Source of the DNA: an uncultured Prevotellaceae bacterium
GTDB taxonomy: Bacteria > Bacteroidota > Bacteroidia > Bacteroidales > Bacteroidaceae
Length of the DNA: 64,000 nt
Reading direction: 5' to 3'
NCBI GenBank assembly: GCA_945865175.1
Contig: CAMBDA010000006.1
Location: 1-64,000, forward strand
Under the pieces are notes generated by a model. That model made no database searches, was not told where the DNA came from, and saw only the letters and a program-made list of their open reading frames with translations. Both the position numbers and the translations under genes were made by a program. This document shows positions 1-8,852 of this stretch, piece after piece. Every line of letters begins with the position of its first letter. Position 1 is the stretch's first letter.

Positions 1-2
1 AA

Positions 3-200
3 ACCTATCGCGACCTTAAGAACTCGCTTGACACGGCGGAGGAAAAGGGGCGTGCGGAAGGGCGTGCGGAAGGGCATGCGAAAGAGAAGAAAGCCACAAT
101 CAAGAGGTTGTTGGCATCCGGTGCATCTGTAGATATTATTGCCATAGCAACAGGACTTACTGATGACGAGGTAAGACTCCTTATTGACGAGATCTCATAA
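3..200 (+). CDS. C-terminal tail of Rpn/PD-(D/E)XK nuclease-type transposase-like protein (partial)
   Basis: The reading frame enters from the left edge and ends at TAA 198-200, giving 65 residues. It shows the charged tail typical of Rpn/PDDEXK_2 recombination-promoting nucleases. That tail has a repeated GRAEG motif (GRAEGRAEGHAKEKK, roughly bases 48-95) and then a small helical module (RLLASGASVDIIAIATGLTDD) ending in VRLLIDEIS. In this family the tail follows the nuclease domain, which would lie outside the window, so activity cannot be judged. A structured dispersed repeat follows the stop codon within about 60 bases. Family assignment rests on the tail pattern only. Confidence 0.7.
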   Translation, partial: TYRDLKNSLDTAEEKGRAEGRAEGHAKEKKATIKRLLASGASVDIIAIATGLTDDEVRLLIDEIS

Positions 201-261
201 GGGCGGTTTGCTTAACGTGACACCCTTGTTGTGCGCGATGCAAAAGTAAGTCTTTCATCGA

Positions 262-380
262 CAAAAGCCCTGCGTTCCCTGGGCGAATTCTTTTCCCCAT
301 TTCGTGGGGACCCCAGCAGAATGCGGATATGAAATTATGTCGCTCCGCGGGGGGCAACATAATTTCATATCTCCTGCCGG
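262..380 (+). repeat. dispersed intergenic repeat, copy A, with long hairpin
   Basis: Bases 262-355 align with the reverse complement of 60451-60543. Shared blocks include GAATTCTTTTCCCCA, TTCGTGG and ATGCGGATATG. Within copy A there is a perfect 15-bp inverted repeat, GATATGAAATTATGT (326-340) against ACATAATTTCATATC (357-371), with a 16-base GC-rich loop. The outer part, CCAGCAG (313-319) against CTGCCGG (374-380), also pairs with one mismatch. It lies in the 513-base gap between the Rpn-like gene and the first large secreted protein. I see no gene in the rest of the gap apart from the promoter at 541-569. Confidence 0.8.
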
Positions 381-540
381 CTTTTGTGACTTGTGTGTTC
401 TGTTTGTCGATGAGGCTACAGCTCTTCTTTAAAAATCTTTGACCTTCTTTCCGACGGTTAGTTTAATGCTGAATAGCATAAGCGTCACCTCATTTAAGTT
501 AAATAATGTTAACCAGGTGAAGATTTAACCAATTTTTCTT

Positions 541-569
541 TTTGTGTTAAAATACTGTTTCTAAATTTG
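541..569 (+). promoter_or_regulatory. Bacteroidetes-type promoter for the first F5/8C protein
   Basis: TTTG (541-544) and TAAATTTG (562-569) match the -33/-7 consensus, but the spacer is 17 bases, slightly short of the usual 19-21. The predicted leader is about 140 bases and very A-rich, without a Shine-Dalgarno site, as is normal in this phylum. Confidence 0.5.
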
Positions 570-713
570 TGGCCAAAAGCATCCCTTTTCAAACAAAGAC
601 AAACCATAAACAGAGGCAAAAACAAGAAACCATACGAAATAAACAAAACAAACAACACCAAGTAACAAAACAAAAAAAATTCATATCATTATTAATTTAA
701 ACCTAAATGTATC

Positions 714-3700
714 ATGAGAAGAGTTACTAGTTTAATGCTTCTGCTGTTGCTCACTTGCCTACCCATTTGGGCACAGCCACAAAATTATGGAGACGCCCTG
801 ATTACCAGTGCGGATCAGCTGTCGAGCCCGTTTGGCGATTCTCAAGAAGGCCAGCACATTGAGTATCTGGTCGATGGCGATTTCGGTACCTTCTGGCACA
901 CCGACTGGCACGGAGAAGTGCAGGGCGACGTGCATTGGCTCCAGGTGAATCTGGCTGAGCCTGTTACCGGAAACCTTGTTGTTTGGATGAAACGTCGCGC
1001 TGCTGACAACGACCATCCCAGCCGGATTCAGGTTATCAGCGGTTCCGACGCTGATTTCACCACTGAGGAGATGATTGCTGAAGTGGAAATCAGTAATCCT
1101 TCCAGCGGACAGGAAGGTATGACTCCCCTTATCAAGCTGACAAAGCCGTTGCAGTATGTACGTCTGGCAGTGGTGGATTGTAAGGGAAGCGGACAGGGCT
1201 ATCGCAAGTTCTGGCATGCCGCTGAGGTACAGTTCTATGCTCCCTCCGATGATATGATTGCCCGCCAGAAACTGGAGGATGTCTTCACGAAGTACGATAT
1301 GTACATGTATGAGGATTTTGACTACGGAACAGACTACGGTCAGGTGACCGACCGCGAGACTGGTGACCTCTTCCGCGAGAAGCTGGCTGCTGTGGAAAAG
1401 ATGTTGCAGGACGAGAACTATCCCTCTCCCGAGGAGATTGAGCTCATTGCAGCCGAGCTCGATTCGCTGTATGAATGTGTATGGAACTCGGAGAACCTCT
1501 TCCAGCTGGAGCAGAAGGGCTACTACCGCATCATCGCAAGCAAGGACTACTACAAGACCATAGAGACCGGCGAGGTGGACGAGGATGGCAACGCCATTAC
1601 CGAGAAGGTGACCGGCATCGTGAAGAGTCTGTATGGAAAGCTCGAAGGCTTAGGTGGCTGGCACACCTATGACAAGGAAGACTGCCGCGACGTGTGGTAT
1701 CTGGAACAGAACGCCGACAGCTCCATCACGATGTACAATGCTGCCACTGAGATGGGCTTTGCCGAACTGGGTTCTCCCGTCACCATGCGCGAGGAACTGG
1801 ACAGCTGTCTGAAGATGCGCTTGGACTTTGCCGGCCGCGATCCTGAGACAGGACGTGTAGTCCTCTATATCCGCAACAATGAGACTCCCCGCGACAAGAC
1901 CCTTGCGCAGAGTGTGTACCTGCATCAGTTGGGGCACGGACAGGGTGCCAATGACAATGGTAATCTGTGTCTTTGGAGAGGCACCTTCCAGAATGCTGCC
2001 ATCGCCGAAGGTGACTGGGGTACCAGCGAATGGTATCTGGAGCCCGTTTCCGACGAGGAGGCTCAGGCGCTGATTGAGGCATACGCTCCCGTCAAGAACC
2101 ACGACCTGCTGGTGCTCCAGTATCAGGAGGTTCTGGCCGATGCACATGCAGCCCTCACAATTTCCAAGGAAACCAACGACAAGGCCCTGATTACCTCTAA
2201 CGATCAGTTCGCGTCCAAGGTGACCGAGAGCAGCGAAGGTTCGCTCAACAACCTGCTCGATGGCGACAGCAACACCTTCTGGCACAGTGCATGGAAGCCT
2301 GGTAACCGTCCTATGGGTACCCACTTCCTGGATGTCATCCTCCCCGAACCTACTGAGGGCGTGATGAACATCTGGATGCAGCGCCGTGGTACATCCACCA
2401 ACGATGACAATCCTACACTCTGGAACATTTACGGCTCCAACGACGAGGCCGCACTGGAAAGCGTTGCCGACTTTGAAAATACCACTGATGAGGCAGAACT
2501 TCGCGCACAGACCGTTGAAGGCTGGACACTGATTGCCGAGGGCCTGGAGACTCCTTGGACCTCTGGGGTTGTGCCTGTGAAGAGCGCAAACTTCACCGTG
2601 CCAGAGCCTTATAAGTATTTCCGCTTTGTCTGCACGCAGACGAGAGGTGGTGGCAACAATGACCGTGGCTACTTCCACATCGGTGACTTCCAGCTGTATC
2701 TTGCCAACCTCATCACCCAGTTCAGCAAGATGGGTGAGGTGGGCACCAAGTTGGACGAGCTGGTTGCCTATGGCGACTCTCTCGACACCGACGAGCTCAC
2801 CATTGATGACCTGCGCGCACTGGAATCCGCACTCGAGGCCTTCCGTGCCATCCTGATTGATCCCACCGAACTGCGTCAGCTCCTCCGGAGCGAGTCAGGT
2901 ACTACCGGTATTCTTGCAATAGGCGACGAGCCCGGCTACTGGTCATCTGATGCTGAGGCCAATGCCCTGGATGCCATCCTTGCCGAGGCTGATGCCTATG
3001 ACAAGGCCGGCGAGTACACCCAGGAGCAGGTGGACAAGTATGTGGCCGGCATCACTGCTGCTGCCGAGGCCTTCAAGACTGCCTTCAACACCGTTGACCC
3101 CGGTATCTGGTACCGCATCCAGTTCCCCGAGGAGGAAATCTATGACGACAACGGTTGGGGCAAGGGCAACTGCAGCGCAATCGAAACCAATGCTATGGGT
3201 GCCCTGTTCGGACAGTATGCAAGTGTAGGTACTCTCATTTCTGATGTTGAACTCCCCTACATCCAGCTCACCGAGAACGACGCTATCCGCGAGGGTGCTG
3301 CCATGCACTTCACCACACTCGACGAGATTGGCGAGGACAACGATGCCGCCCTCTTCCGTTTCATCTCTGTGGGCGACACAGCCTACATCATGCAGAACAA
3401 GGCCACCGGTCTGTTCATCAGCTGTGCAGCTGCCAACAGCAATGACGTAACCCTGAGCCTCAATCCCACCATTTTCAAGATTGGTGTCACCGGCAAGGGT
3501 GGTGTGGCTATGCACGGCTACAGCCTCGACGGCGCTGACCGCACCGGTCTCCATGTCCAGAACTCCAACCACCGTCTGGTCACTTGGGGTGACTACGGCA
3601 TTGGCACCAACACCGGTCTCCACCTCGTATCTGCAGCTGCAGTAGAAGAGGCAGACCTTTCCTTCTACCGCGATGTACAGCTGGGTGAGGTGAAGGCACA

Positions 3701-4322
3701 GTGCTATCCCGTGGCTCTCGAGGCTACCGAAGGTACCTTGCTGGAAGTGGCAGGCACCTATACCAACGATGAAGGCAACTGGGTTGCTCTCAACACCATC
3801 GATCGCACCAAGGCTGGTGTCCCCTTCATCTACCTCTATGGTGAGATTGGCGACTACACTCCTGTCGAGGAAGGCGAGGAAGCTGTTACGGATCCCTTCC
3901 TGTTCAAGCCTATTGCCGACGAAGTTGTTGCAGCTGCTGACAGCATCAACGGCATGGTTGGTACCTATGCTGCCAAGACGGTAGAGGCTGGTACCGTGGT
4001 ATTCGTGGGTGGTGGTGCCGAGGGTGCCAAGCCTGCCGACAGCGAAGCCGGCACGGCCAGCACGCTCACGGTTCCCGCAAACGGTGCATACCTCAACTTC
4101 GGTCTGGCTCCAGTAGATGCCGCAGGCTCATACGATCTGGTTATCAAGATTGACGGCGAAATCGTCGACGGCATCCAGACTGTCCTCAACAAGGTGGCCC
4201 AGCGTGGCAAGGTTTATTCAATCGACGGCAAACTGGTACGCGAAAACGCTACGCTCAAGGATCTCAAGGGTCTGGGCACAGGCGTCTACATCCTGAACGG
4301 TGTGAAGGTTCGCGTGAAATAA
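714..4322 (+). CDS. large secreted surface protein with two F5/8 type C domains and T9SS-like tail
   Basis: A 1202-residue protein with a clear signal peptide (LMLLLLLTCLPIWAQ, cleaved near residue 21). Two discoidin-like F5/8C domains are recognisable by the pattern ITSxDQ...LxDGDxxTFWHxxW, at about residues 28-175 and 490-665. Helical linkers follow. Around residues 880-1000 there is a beta-trefoil-like segment (DAALFRFISVGDTAYIMQN, GLFIS). The last 40 residues (VYSIDGKLVRENATL, then GTGVYILNGVKVRVK) resemble a type IX secretion sorting signal. Such proteins usually bind carbohydrate at the cell surface. The next gene is a full-length paralogue, so this is a tandem duplication. No catalytic domain is evident, and the ligand is unknown; host or dietary glycan is an inference. 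Confidence 0.85.
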   Translation: MRRVTSLMLLLLLTCLPIWAQPQNYGDALITSADQLSSPFGDSQEGQHIEYLVDGDFGTFWHTDWHGEVQGDVHWLQVNLAEPVTGNLVVWMKRRAADNDHPSRIQVISGSDADFTTEEMIAEVEISNPSSGQEGMTPLIKLTKPLQYVRLAVVDCKGSGQGYRKFWHAAEVQFYAPSDDMIARQKLEDVFTKYDMYMYEDFDYGTDYGQVTDRETGDLFREKLAAVEKMLQDENYPSPEEIELIAAELDSLYECVWNSENLFQLEQKGYYRIIASKDYYKTIETGEVDEDGNAITEKVTGIVKSLYGKLEGLGGWHTYDKEDCRDVWYLEQNADSSITMYNAATEMGFAELGSPVTMREELDSCLKMRLDFAGRDPETGRVVLYIRNNETPRDKTLAQSVYLHQLGHGQGANDNGNLCLWRGTFQNAAIAEGDWGTSEWYLEPVSDEEAQALIEAYAPVKNHDLLVLQYQEVLADAHAALTISKETNDKALITSNDQFASKVTESSEGSLNNLLDGDSNTFWHSAWKPGNRPMGTHFLDVILPEPTEGVMNIWMQRRGTSTNDDNPTLWNIYGSNDEAALESVADFENTTDEAELRAQTVEGWTLIAEGLETPWTSGVVPVKSANFTVPEPYKYFRFVCTQTRGGGNNDRGYFHIGDFQLYLANLITQFSKMGEVGTKLDELVAYGDSLDTDELTIDDLRALESALEAFRAILIDPTELRQLLRSESGTTGILAIGDEPGYWSSDAEANALDAILAEADAYDKAGEYTQEQVDKYVAGITAAAEAFKTAFNTVDPGIWYRIQFPEEEIYDDNGWGKGNCSAIETNAMGALFGQYASVGTLISDVELPYIQLTENDAIREGAAMHFTTLDEIGEDNDAALFRFISVGDTAYIMQNKATGLFISCAAANSNDVTLSLNPTIFKIGVTGKGGVAMHGYSLDGADRTGLHVQNSNHRLVTWGDYGIGTNTGLHLVSAAAVEEADLSFYRDVQLGEVKAQCYPVALEATEGTLLEVAGTYTNDEGNWVALNTIDRTKAGVPFIYLYGEIGDYTPVEEGEEAVTDPFLFKPIADEVVAAADSINGMVGTYAAKTVEAGTVVFVGGGAEGAKPADSEAGTASTLTVPANGAYLNFGLAPVDAAGSYDLVIKIDGEIVDGIQTVLNKVAQRGKVYSIDGKLVRENATLKDLKGLGTGVYILNGVKVRVK

Positions 4323-4348
4323 CTCTCATTCCTCAACCTAACATTTCC

Positions 4349-4382
4349 AGAGGCGTGTCTCTTTCCGAGGCACGCCTCTTTT
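4349..4382 (+). terminator. intrinsic terminator
   Basis: GAGGCGTG (4350-4357) pairs with CACGCCTC (4371-4378), and TTTT follows. It sits 27 bases after the stop codon of the first F5/8C protein. Confidence 0.8.
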
Positions 4383-4503
4383 CGTCATCTGTGTGGTTGT
4401 CATGGGAAAAACAATGATAACAGGGGTGACTCCGCCTTTTTCCCGCCTTGGGAACACACATTCAGTTAAATACCTTTAAATAATGGTCTGTTTGGCGATG
4501 CTT

Positions 4504-4537
4504 TTTGTCATCAAATCAAAAACAATCCATAACTTTG
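4504..4537 (+). promoter_or_regulatory. Bacteroidetes-type promoter for the second F5/8C protein
   Basis: TTTG (4504-4507) and TAACTTTG (4530-4537) are separated by 22 bases. The leader to the start at 4694 is about 150 bases, similar in length to that of the paralogue upstream. I see nothing else in the 4383-4693 gap. Confidence 0.55.
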
Positions 4538-4693
4538 TAACCGAATGTTCGCGAGGACGCAACGACGCTGTCACAAAAAGATGACACGCACGTAAGAGGT
4601 AAAAAGACGTAACACTGCGCACACACGATTACCTGCGCACCGACAGCCAAATTCAAAGAAACCCATTTATTCATTAATTAATAACAACCTCTC

Positions 4694-7600
4694 ATGAGAA
4701 AAATTACCTTTTTGATGGGGATGGTGCTGATGTTATTTGTCAGCCTGTCCATGCGAGCTCAGGAGATTCAGGAAATCGGTACTCCGCTGATTACCGATGC
4801 TGAACAGTTGAGCAGTCCATTTAGCGAAAGCCCTGACGTTGAAGGACCCACATGTATCCTCCCGTCTCTGATTGACGGTGACCCTGGCACCTATTGGCAC
4901 AGTAGCTGGAGCGATCCGGGTACTGCCCACCATTATCTGGATGTGTCTTTCCCCGAGGAAATCTCTGGTGACTTCATTCTTTATCTAGTTCGCCGACAGG
5001 GGGCGGCCAACGACCATCCTACCTCATTCCACGTAGAGGGCAGTACGGATGCCACCAATTGGGTGATGCTGGACACCATCAACCTTTCCTTCGATGGTGC
5101 AGGTACGCCCGCCCTGTCTGACCCTTTCACCATCAGCACACCCGTGACCAACCTGCGTTTCACGGCCATCGACTGTGCACCCACATTCCGTATCTATTGG
5201 CACTGCGCAGAGTTCCAACTCTATCAGCCCGAGGAAGCCGGCTATGCCATGTATCTGATGAACCAGGTGCTACTCAAGTATGACGGCTGTCTGTCGGAGA
5301 CCGAAGATGAACCCTATTTCGACTTTGGCGACCAGATTGGCCAGTACACCGACCGCGAGTCCTATGCGTTGTTCAAGGAAAAGGTGAAGTGGGTACAGGA
5401 TGTACTGGAAGGATCGGTTGAAGTAGAGCTTACCATCCAGATGGCCAAGGAAGTGGTGGCCGAAATCGAGGCCCTCTATCAGGCTGTGCTCGACAGCAAG
5501 GTGCAGATGCCTCCTTTTGCCGACGGCTACTATTTCCTCACCACTGCCATGACCTATACCAACACCATCCGCACTCCCATCCTGGATGAGGAGGGCAATC
5601 CCGTGTTGGATGAGAACGATGATCCCATGTATAACGAAGAGGTGACCACCCCCGTGAAGGCCGCCTATATGCTGGACAACACGATGAGATGGAAGAGCCT
5701 GGAGGAGAACAAGGATGCCACCTTCCTGTTCCGCCTCACCTACGACCCTGCCACCGGCTATTACGATATGGTCAACTGTGGCAACGACGGCCGCGTGGCT
5801 GAGGTTGCACAGAGCACCACAGTGAAGCTGGATCCCACCCTGGAGGCCGAAGGCAACGAGATGACCATCACCTATATGTCCACCGATCCCGAGAAGGGAC
5901 TTGTGGTAGTGCTTCGCCGTGCTTCCCAGACGGGAGCTTATGCATATCTCCATCAGAACGGCCATGGAGGCGGCACTGGAAGTGGTGCCGATGTAGTAGG
6001 CTGGGAAGCTGGTGCCGGTGCCAGCCAGTGGTGTCTTGTCAAGGTTGACGACGCTGAGGCTCAGGCCATGATTGATGCGTATGCCCCCATCCGCGACCGC
6101 GATGCCATGCTGAAGGAGGTTGCTTCCATGGTGCAGGAGGGCACCGACGCCCTGGCCGTGGCCGAGGACATCATCACCGAAGTGAACACCAGTGAGCCGC
6201 TGATTACCAGCGAGAGCCAGTTCTCTAGCCCCTACACCACTGCCGACGAGCAGAAGAATGCGGATGGCGAGGGCTATACGCCCGACAACTGCTATGGCCT
6301 GCTCATCGACGGCAATGCCTCCACTTACTGGCACAGCCGTTGGGAAGACGGCAATGTGAGCGGTGGTCTTCATTACCTGCAGGTAGAACTTTCTGATCCC
6401 GCTGCAGTGGAAAGTGCCGCCTTCATCTTCACCCGTCGTCCCGTTGTCAACGACCACATCACACAGTGGGGCGTATATGGCACCAACGATGCTGAGGCCG
6501 AGAAGGATGCTTGCGAATTCCTGGCCGAGCTTTACACTCCTTATACCGACAACACCGAGACCCTGACCAGCGACGGCTTCCCCACCAAGGGCTACAAGTA
6601 CATCCGTTTCTATCTGGATGCCACCACTACTGGCCGTGGCTATGGCCACATGTCTGAGTTCCAGCTCTATCCTGCCACCATCACCGAGAACCCCACCAGC
6701 CAGCTGAAGATGATGGGCGAAATCGCCACCAACCTGCAGGCTGCCATTGCTGCTGTTCCCGAGGATGAGGATGACATCACGCTCGACCACTATACTGCGC
6801 TGAAGGCCGCCTATGATGCCTTCATGGCCATCTATGTGGATCCCGCCGACCTGCGCACCGCCATTGCCGCTGCCAATGAAAAGACATCTGTTGTTGTTGT
6901 CGGCACCACTCCCGGCACATGGGCAGAAGGTGCGGCTGACGCACTGAATGCCAAGATTGCCGAGGCTGAGGCATACGACAAGGGCGGTGTGTATACTCCT
7001 GCAAACTCTGAGGAACTGATTGCCGGACTGGAGACTGCCACTGCCGATATGATTGCCAGTGCCAACAAGGTGGAGGCCGGCAAGTGGTACCGTCTGCGCT
7101 TCTCTACTGAGGAGGCATACGAAGAGCACGACTGGGATAAGAGTCCTGCTGCCGACGCGAGCACACTGGGCAACCTGTTCGGCCAGTATGTGAACGTGGG
7201 CCTGTTGAACGAGGAGAACGCGGAAGAACCCGTATTCGAACTGATTGCCGCTACTGACATGCGCGAGGGCAACAACCTCTTCTTTGCCGACGAGCTGGAT
7301 GAGGACGCTTCCCTGTTCCGCTTCATCGAGGTGGGAGACTCTGCCTATGTGATCCAGAACCGCGGTTGTGGCCTGTACATCAACTGCGCCGGTGCCAACA
7401 ACGCCAATGTACGCCTGTCGCTCAACCCCACCACCTTCAAGATTACCGCCCTTGGTTATGGCAATGTCCTCATCAGCGGTATGTCGCTCAGTGGTGAGGG
7501 CCGCACCAACCTGCATGCCCAGAAGTCCGGTCATCGTCTGGTGACCTGGGAGAGCAACACGCTGGGCAGCAACTCTTCTCTTGTCATCGAGCCTGCCGAT

Positions 7601-8293
7601 GATGTCACTGGCGATGTGGCCAACGGCTTCAGCCGTGACATTGTCCCCGGCAAGATTTATGCACAGTGCTACCCCGTTGGCCTGAGTGCCGAGGAAGGCA
7701 CGATGTACACCGTAGCCGGCACCTATACCCAGGATGAGAAGCACTACATTGCCCTCAACACCATCGACGGTGCCAAGGCCGGCGAGCCCTTCATCTACAT
7801 CTATGGTGCGCCCGAGGACTTCATCGTTCCCGAGGTGGGCGAGGACGGCGAACCTGCTGAGCAGGAAACCGTGGTTGTTCCCTTCACTGCTGGCGCTGAG
7901 GTTGTTTCTGAGGCCGGCCGCGCCAACGACCTGGTGGGTACGTTCACCTACCAGTGGGTGGACAATGGCACCACCGTCTTTGTGGACAACCGTGCCGAGG
8001 GTGCTTTCGGCGAGGAAGGAACCGACTGCACACGCGACGTGTATGAAAACGCAGCCTATCTCGACTTCGGCACCACCGAGGCTGACCCCGCCGGCAGCTA
8101 CGACCTGGTTATCGAGGTACAGGGTGAAATCAACACCGACGCCATTGAGCATGTCATCGACAAGGTGGCCAAGGCCGGCCGCATCTACAGCATCGACGGC
8201 AAGCTGGTTCGCGAGAACGGCACGCTCAACGATGTTCGTAATCTTGGCACCGGCATCTACATCCTCAATGGTGTGAAGGTGAGCGTGAAGTAA
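4694..8293 (+). CDS. large secreted surface protein, paralogue of the preceding gene (two F5/8C domains, T9SS-like tail)
   Basis: A 1199-residue paralogue of the 714-4322 product with the same architecture. It has a signal peptide (FLMGMVLMLFVSLSMRAQ), an F5/8C domain near residues 30-178 (LIDGDPGTYWHSSW) and a second near 498-675 (LLIDGNASTYWHSRW). A trefoil-like block follows (ASLFRFIEVGDSAYVIQN), and the tail ends RIYSIDGKLVRENGT...GTGIYILNGVKVSVK. The two copies have diverged most in their first third, while the last 250 residues are nearly parallel. Each copy has its own promoter and terminator, so they may be expressed separately. Binding target is unknown. A long open frame on the opposite strand here is a by-product of codon bias. 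Confidence 0.85.
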   Translation: MRKITFLMGMVLMLFVSLSMRAQEIQEIGTPLITDAEQLSSPFSESPDVEGPTCILPSLIDGDPGTYWHSSWSDPGTAHHYLDVSFPEEISGDFILYLVRRQGAANDHPTSFHVEGSTDATNWVMLDTINLSFDGAGTPALSDPFTISTPVTNLRFTAIDCAPTFRIYWHCAEFQLYQPEEAGYAMYLMNQVLLKYDGCLSETEDEPYFDFGDQIGQYTDRESYALFKEKVKWVQDVLEGSVEVELTIQMAKEVVAEIEALYQAVLDSKVQMPPFADGYYFLTTAMTYTNTIRTPILDEEGNPVLDENDDPMYNEEVTTPVKAAYMLDNTMRWKSLEENKDATFLFRLTYDPATGYYDMVNCGNDGRVAEVAQSTTVKLDPTLEAEGNEMTITYMSTDPEKGLVVVLRRASQTGAYAYLHQNGHGGGTGSGADVVGWEAGAGASQWCLVKVDDAEAQAMIDAYAPIRDRDAMLKEVASMVQEGTDALAVAEDIITEVNTSEPLITSESQFSSPYTTADEQKNADGEGYTPDNCYGLLIDGNASTYWHSRWEDGNVSGGLHYLQVELSDPAAVESAAFIFTRRPVVNDHITQWGVYGTNDAEAEKDACEFLAELYTPYTDNTETLTSDGFPTKGYKYIRFYLDATTTGRGYGHMSEFQLYPATITENPTSQLKMMGEIATNLQAAIAAVPEDEDDITLDHYTALKAAYDAFMAIYVDPADLRTAIAAANEKTSVVVVGTTPGTWAEGAADALNAKIAEAEAYDKGGVYTPANSEELIAGLETATADMIASANKVEAGKWYRLRFSTEEAYEEHDWDKSPAADASTLGNLFGQYVNVGLLNEENAEEPVFELIAATDMREGNNLFFADELDEDASLFRFIEVGDSAYVIQNRGCGLYINCAGANNANVRLSLNPTTFKITALGYGNVLISGMSLSGEGRTNLHAQKSGHRLVTWESNTLGSNSSLVIEPADDVTGDVANGFSRDIVPGKIYAQCYPVGLSAEEGTMYTVAGTYTQDEKHYIALNTIDGAKAGEPFIYIYGAPEDFIVPEVGEDGEPAEQETVVVPFTAGAEVVSEAGRANDLVGTFTYQWVDNGTTVFVDNRAEGAFGEEGTDCTRDVYENAAYLDFGTTEADPAGSYDLVIEVQGEINTDAIEHVIDKVAKAGRIYSIDGKLVRENGTLNDVRNLGTGIYILNGVKVSVK

Positions 8294-8347
8294 GAAAGGA
8301 ATACCCCCTCGGTTCCCCTGTTTAGGGGGAGGAGGCACAAACCATTG

Positions 8348-8373
8348 GCCCAGGGCACCGCCCTGGGCTTTTT
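8348..8373 (+). terminator. strong intrinsic terminator
   Basis: GCCCAGGGC (8348-8356), loop ACC, GCCCTGGGC (8360-8368), then TTTTT: a perfect 9-bp stem 54 bases after the second F5/8C gene. Confidence 0.9.
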
Positions 8374-8540
8374 CGTACCTGTTTTCCACGTCGTCGCCCA
8401 GCAGGGGCAAAGGCAAGGCCCACCCCTCGGGGCGTTCTCGAGAAACAATCCATCTCATCCCATCCCGCCCGGGACTTATAATGATAAGGGAAGGGCACTA
8501 GGAGTTTATGGCGGAGGGATATTATATGTGATGGCGATAG

Positions 8541-8597
8541 GATTAATAACCTTAACGCCTATAGATTAATAACCTTACGGCTGAAAGGTTATTAATC
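8541..8597. repeat. triple 13-14 bp repeat (two direct, one inverted) upstream of the M60 peptidase
   Basis: GATTAATAACCTTA occurs at 8541-8554 and again at 8564-8577, 23 bases apart. Its inverse AAGGTTATTAATC lies at 8585-8597, so copies two and three form a 13-bp perfect hairpin with an 8-base loop. The block is in the 8294-8852 gap, over 200 bases before the predicted -7 element of the peptidase gene. It could be a regulator-binding cluster or an RNA hairpin. Apart from this block, the terminator and the -7 element, I see nothing else in the gap. Confidence 0.75.
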
Positions 8598-8802
8598 TTA
8601 TTCATTTGAAGTCTAAGACCCCTTTGCGTTGCAGTCTGTGTGTCATCAGTGAGAAGGTTATAGAAACTTGTGTGCCACCTTCCTTGCCCATTGCACCGGT
8701 CATACCCGGTTGCATATCCCGTAACTATGTTAAATAATGTCTTTTATGCGCCAGGATTGATTTTTTTTTGTGAAACGTGTTGCGGGATTCAAAGATTAAT
8801 CA

Positions 8803-8810
8803 TATCTTTG
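8803..8810 (+). promoter_or_regulatory. -7 element for the M60 peptidase gene
   Basis: TATCTTTG matches TAnnTTTG. The -33 position has only a weak TTGC (8780-8783). The start codon at 8853 would give a leader of about 35 bases. Confidence 0.5.
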
Positions 8811-8852
8811 CGCGAAAATAGCACAAATACTAACTACACACAAACTAACAAC

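Noticed and set aside
45..95. Short tandem GCGGAAGGGCGT repeat resembling a CRISPR fragment
   Set aside because: It is coding (Rpn tail GRAEG repeats), with no spacers.
5270..8458. 1062-codon open frame on the reverse strand opposite the second F5/8C gene
   Set aside because: It lies over a gene with clear signal peptide and domains; its translation has no domain, no signal peptide and a His/Gly/Val-rich composition typical of a shadow created by codon bias.
8670..8852. Upstream extension of the M60 peptidase
   Set aside because: It crosses the -7 element and has no signal peptide of its own; the signal peptide begins at 8853.
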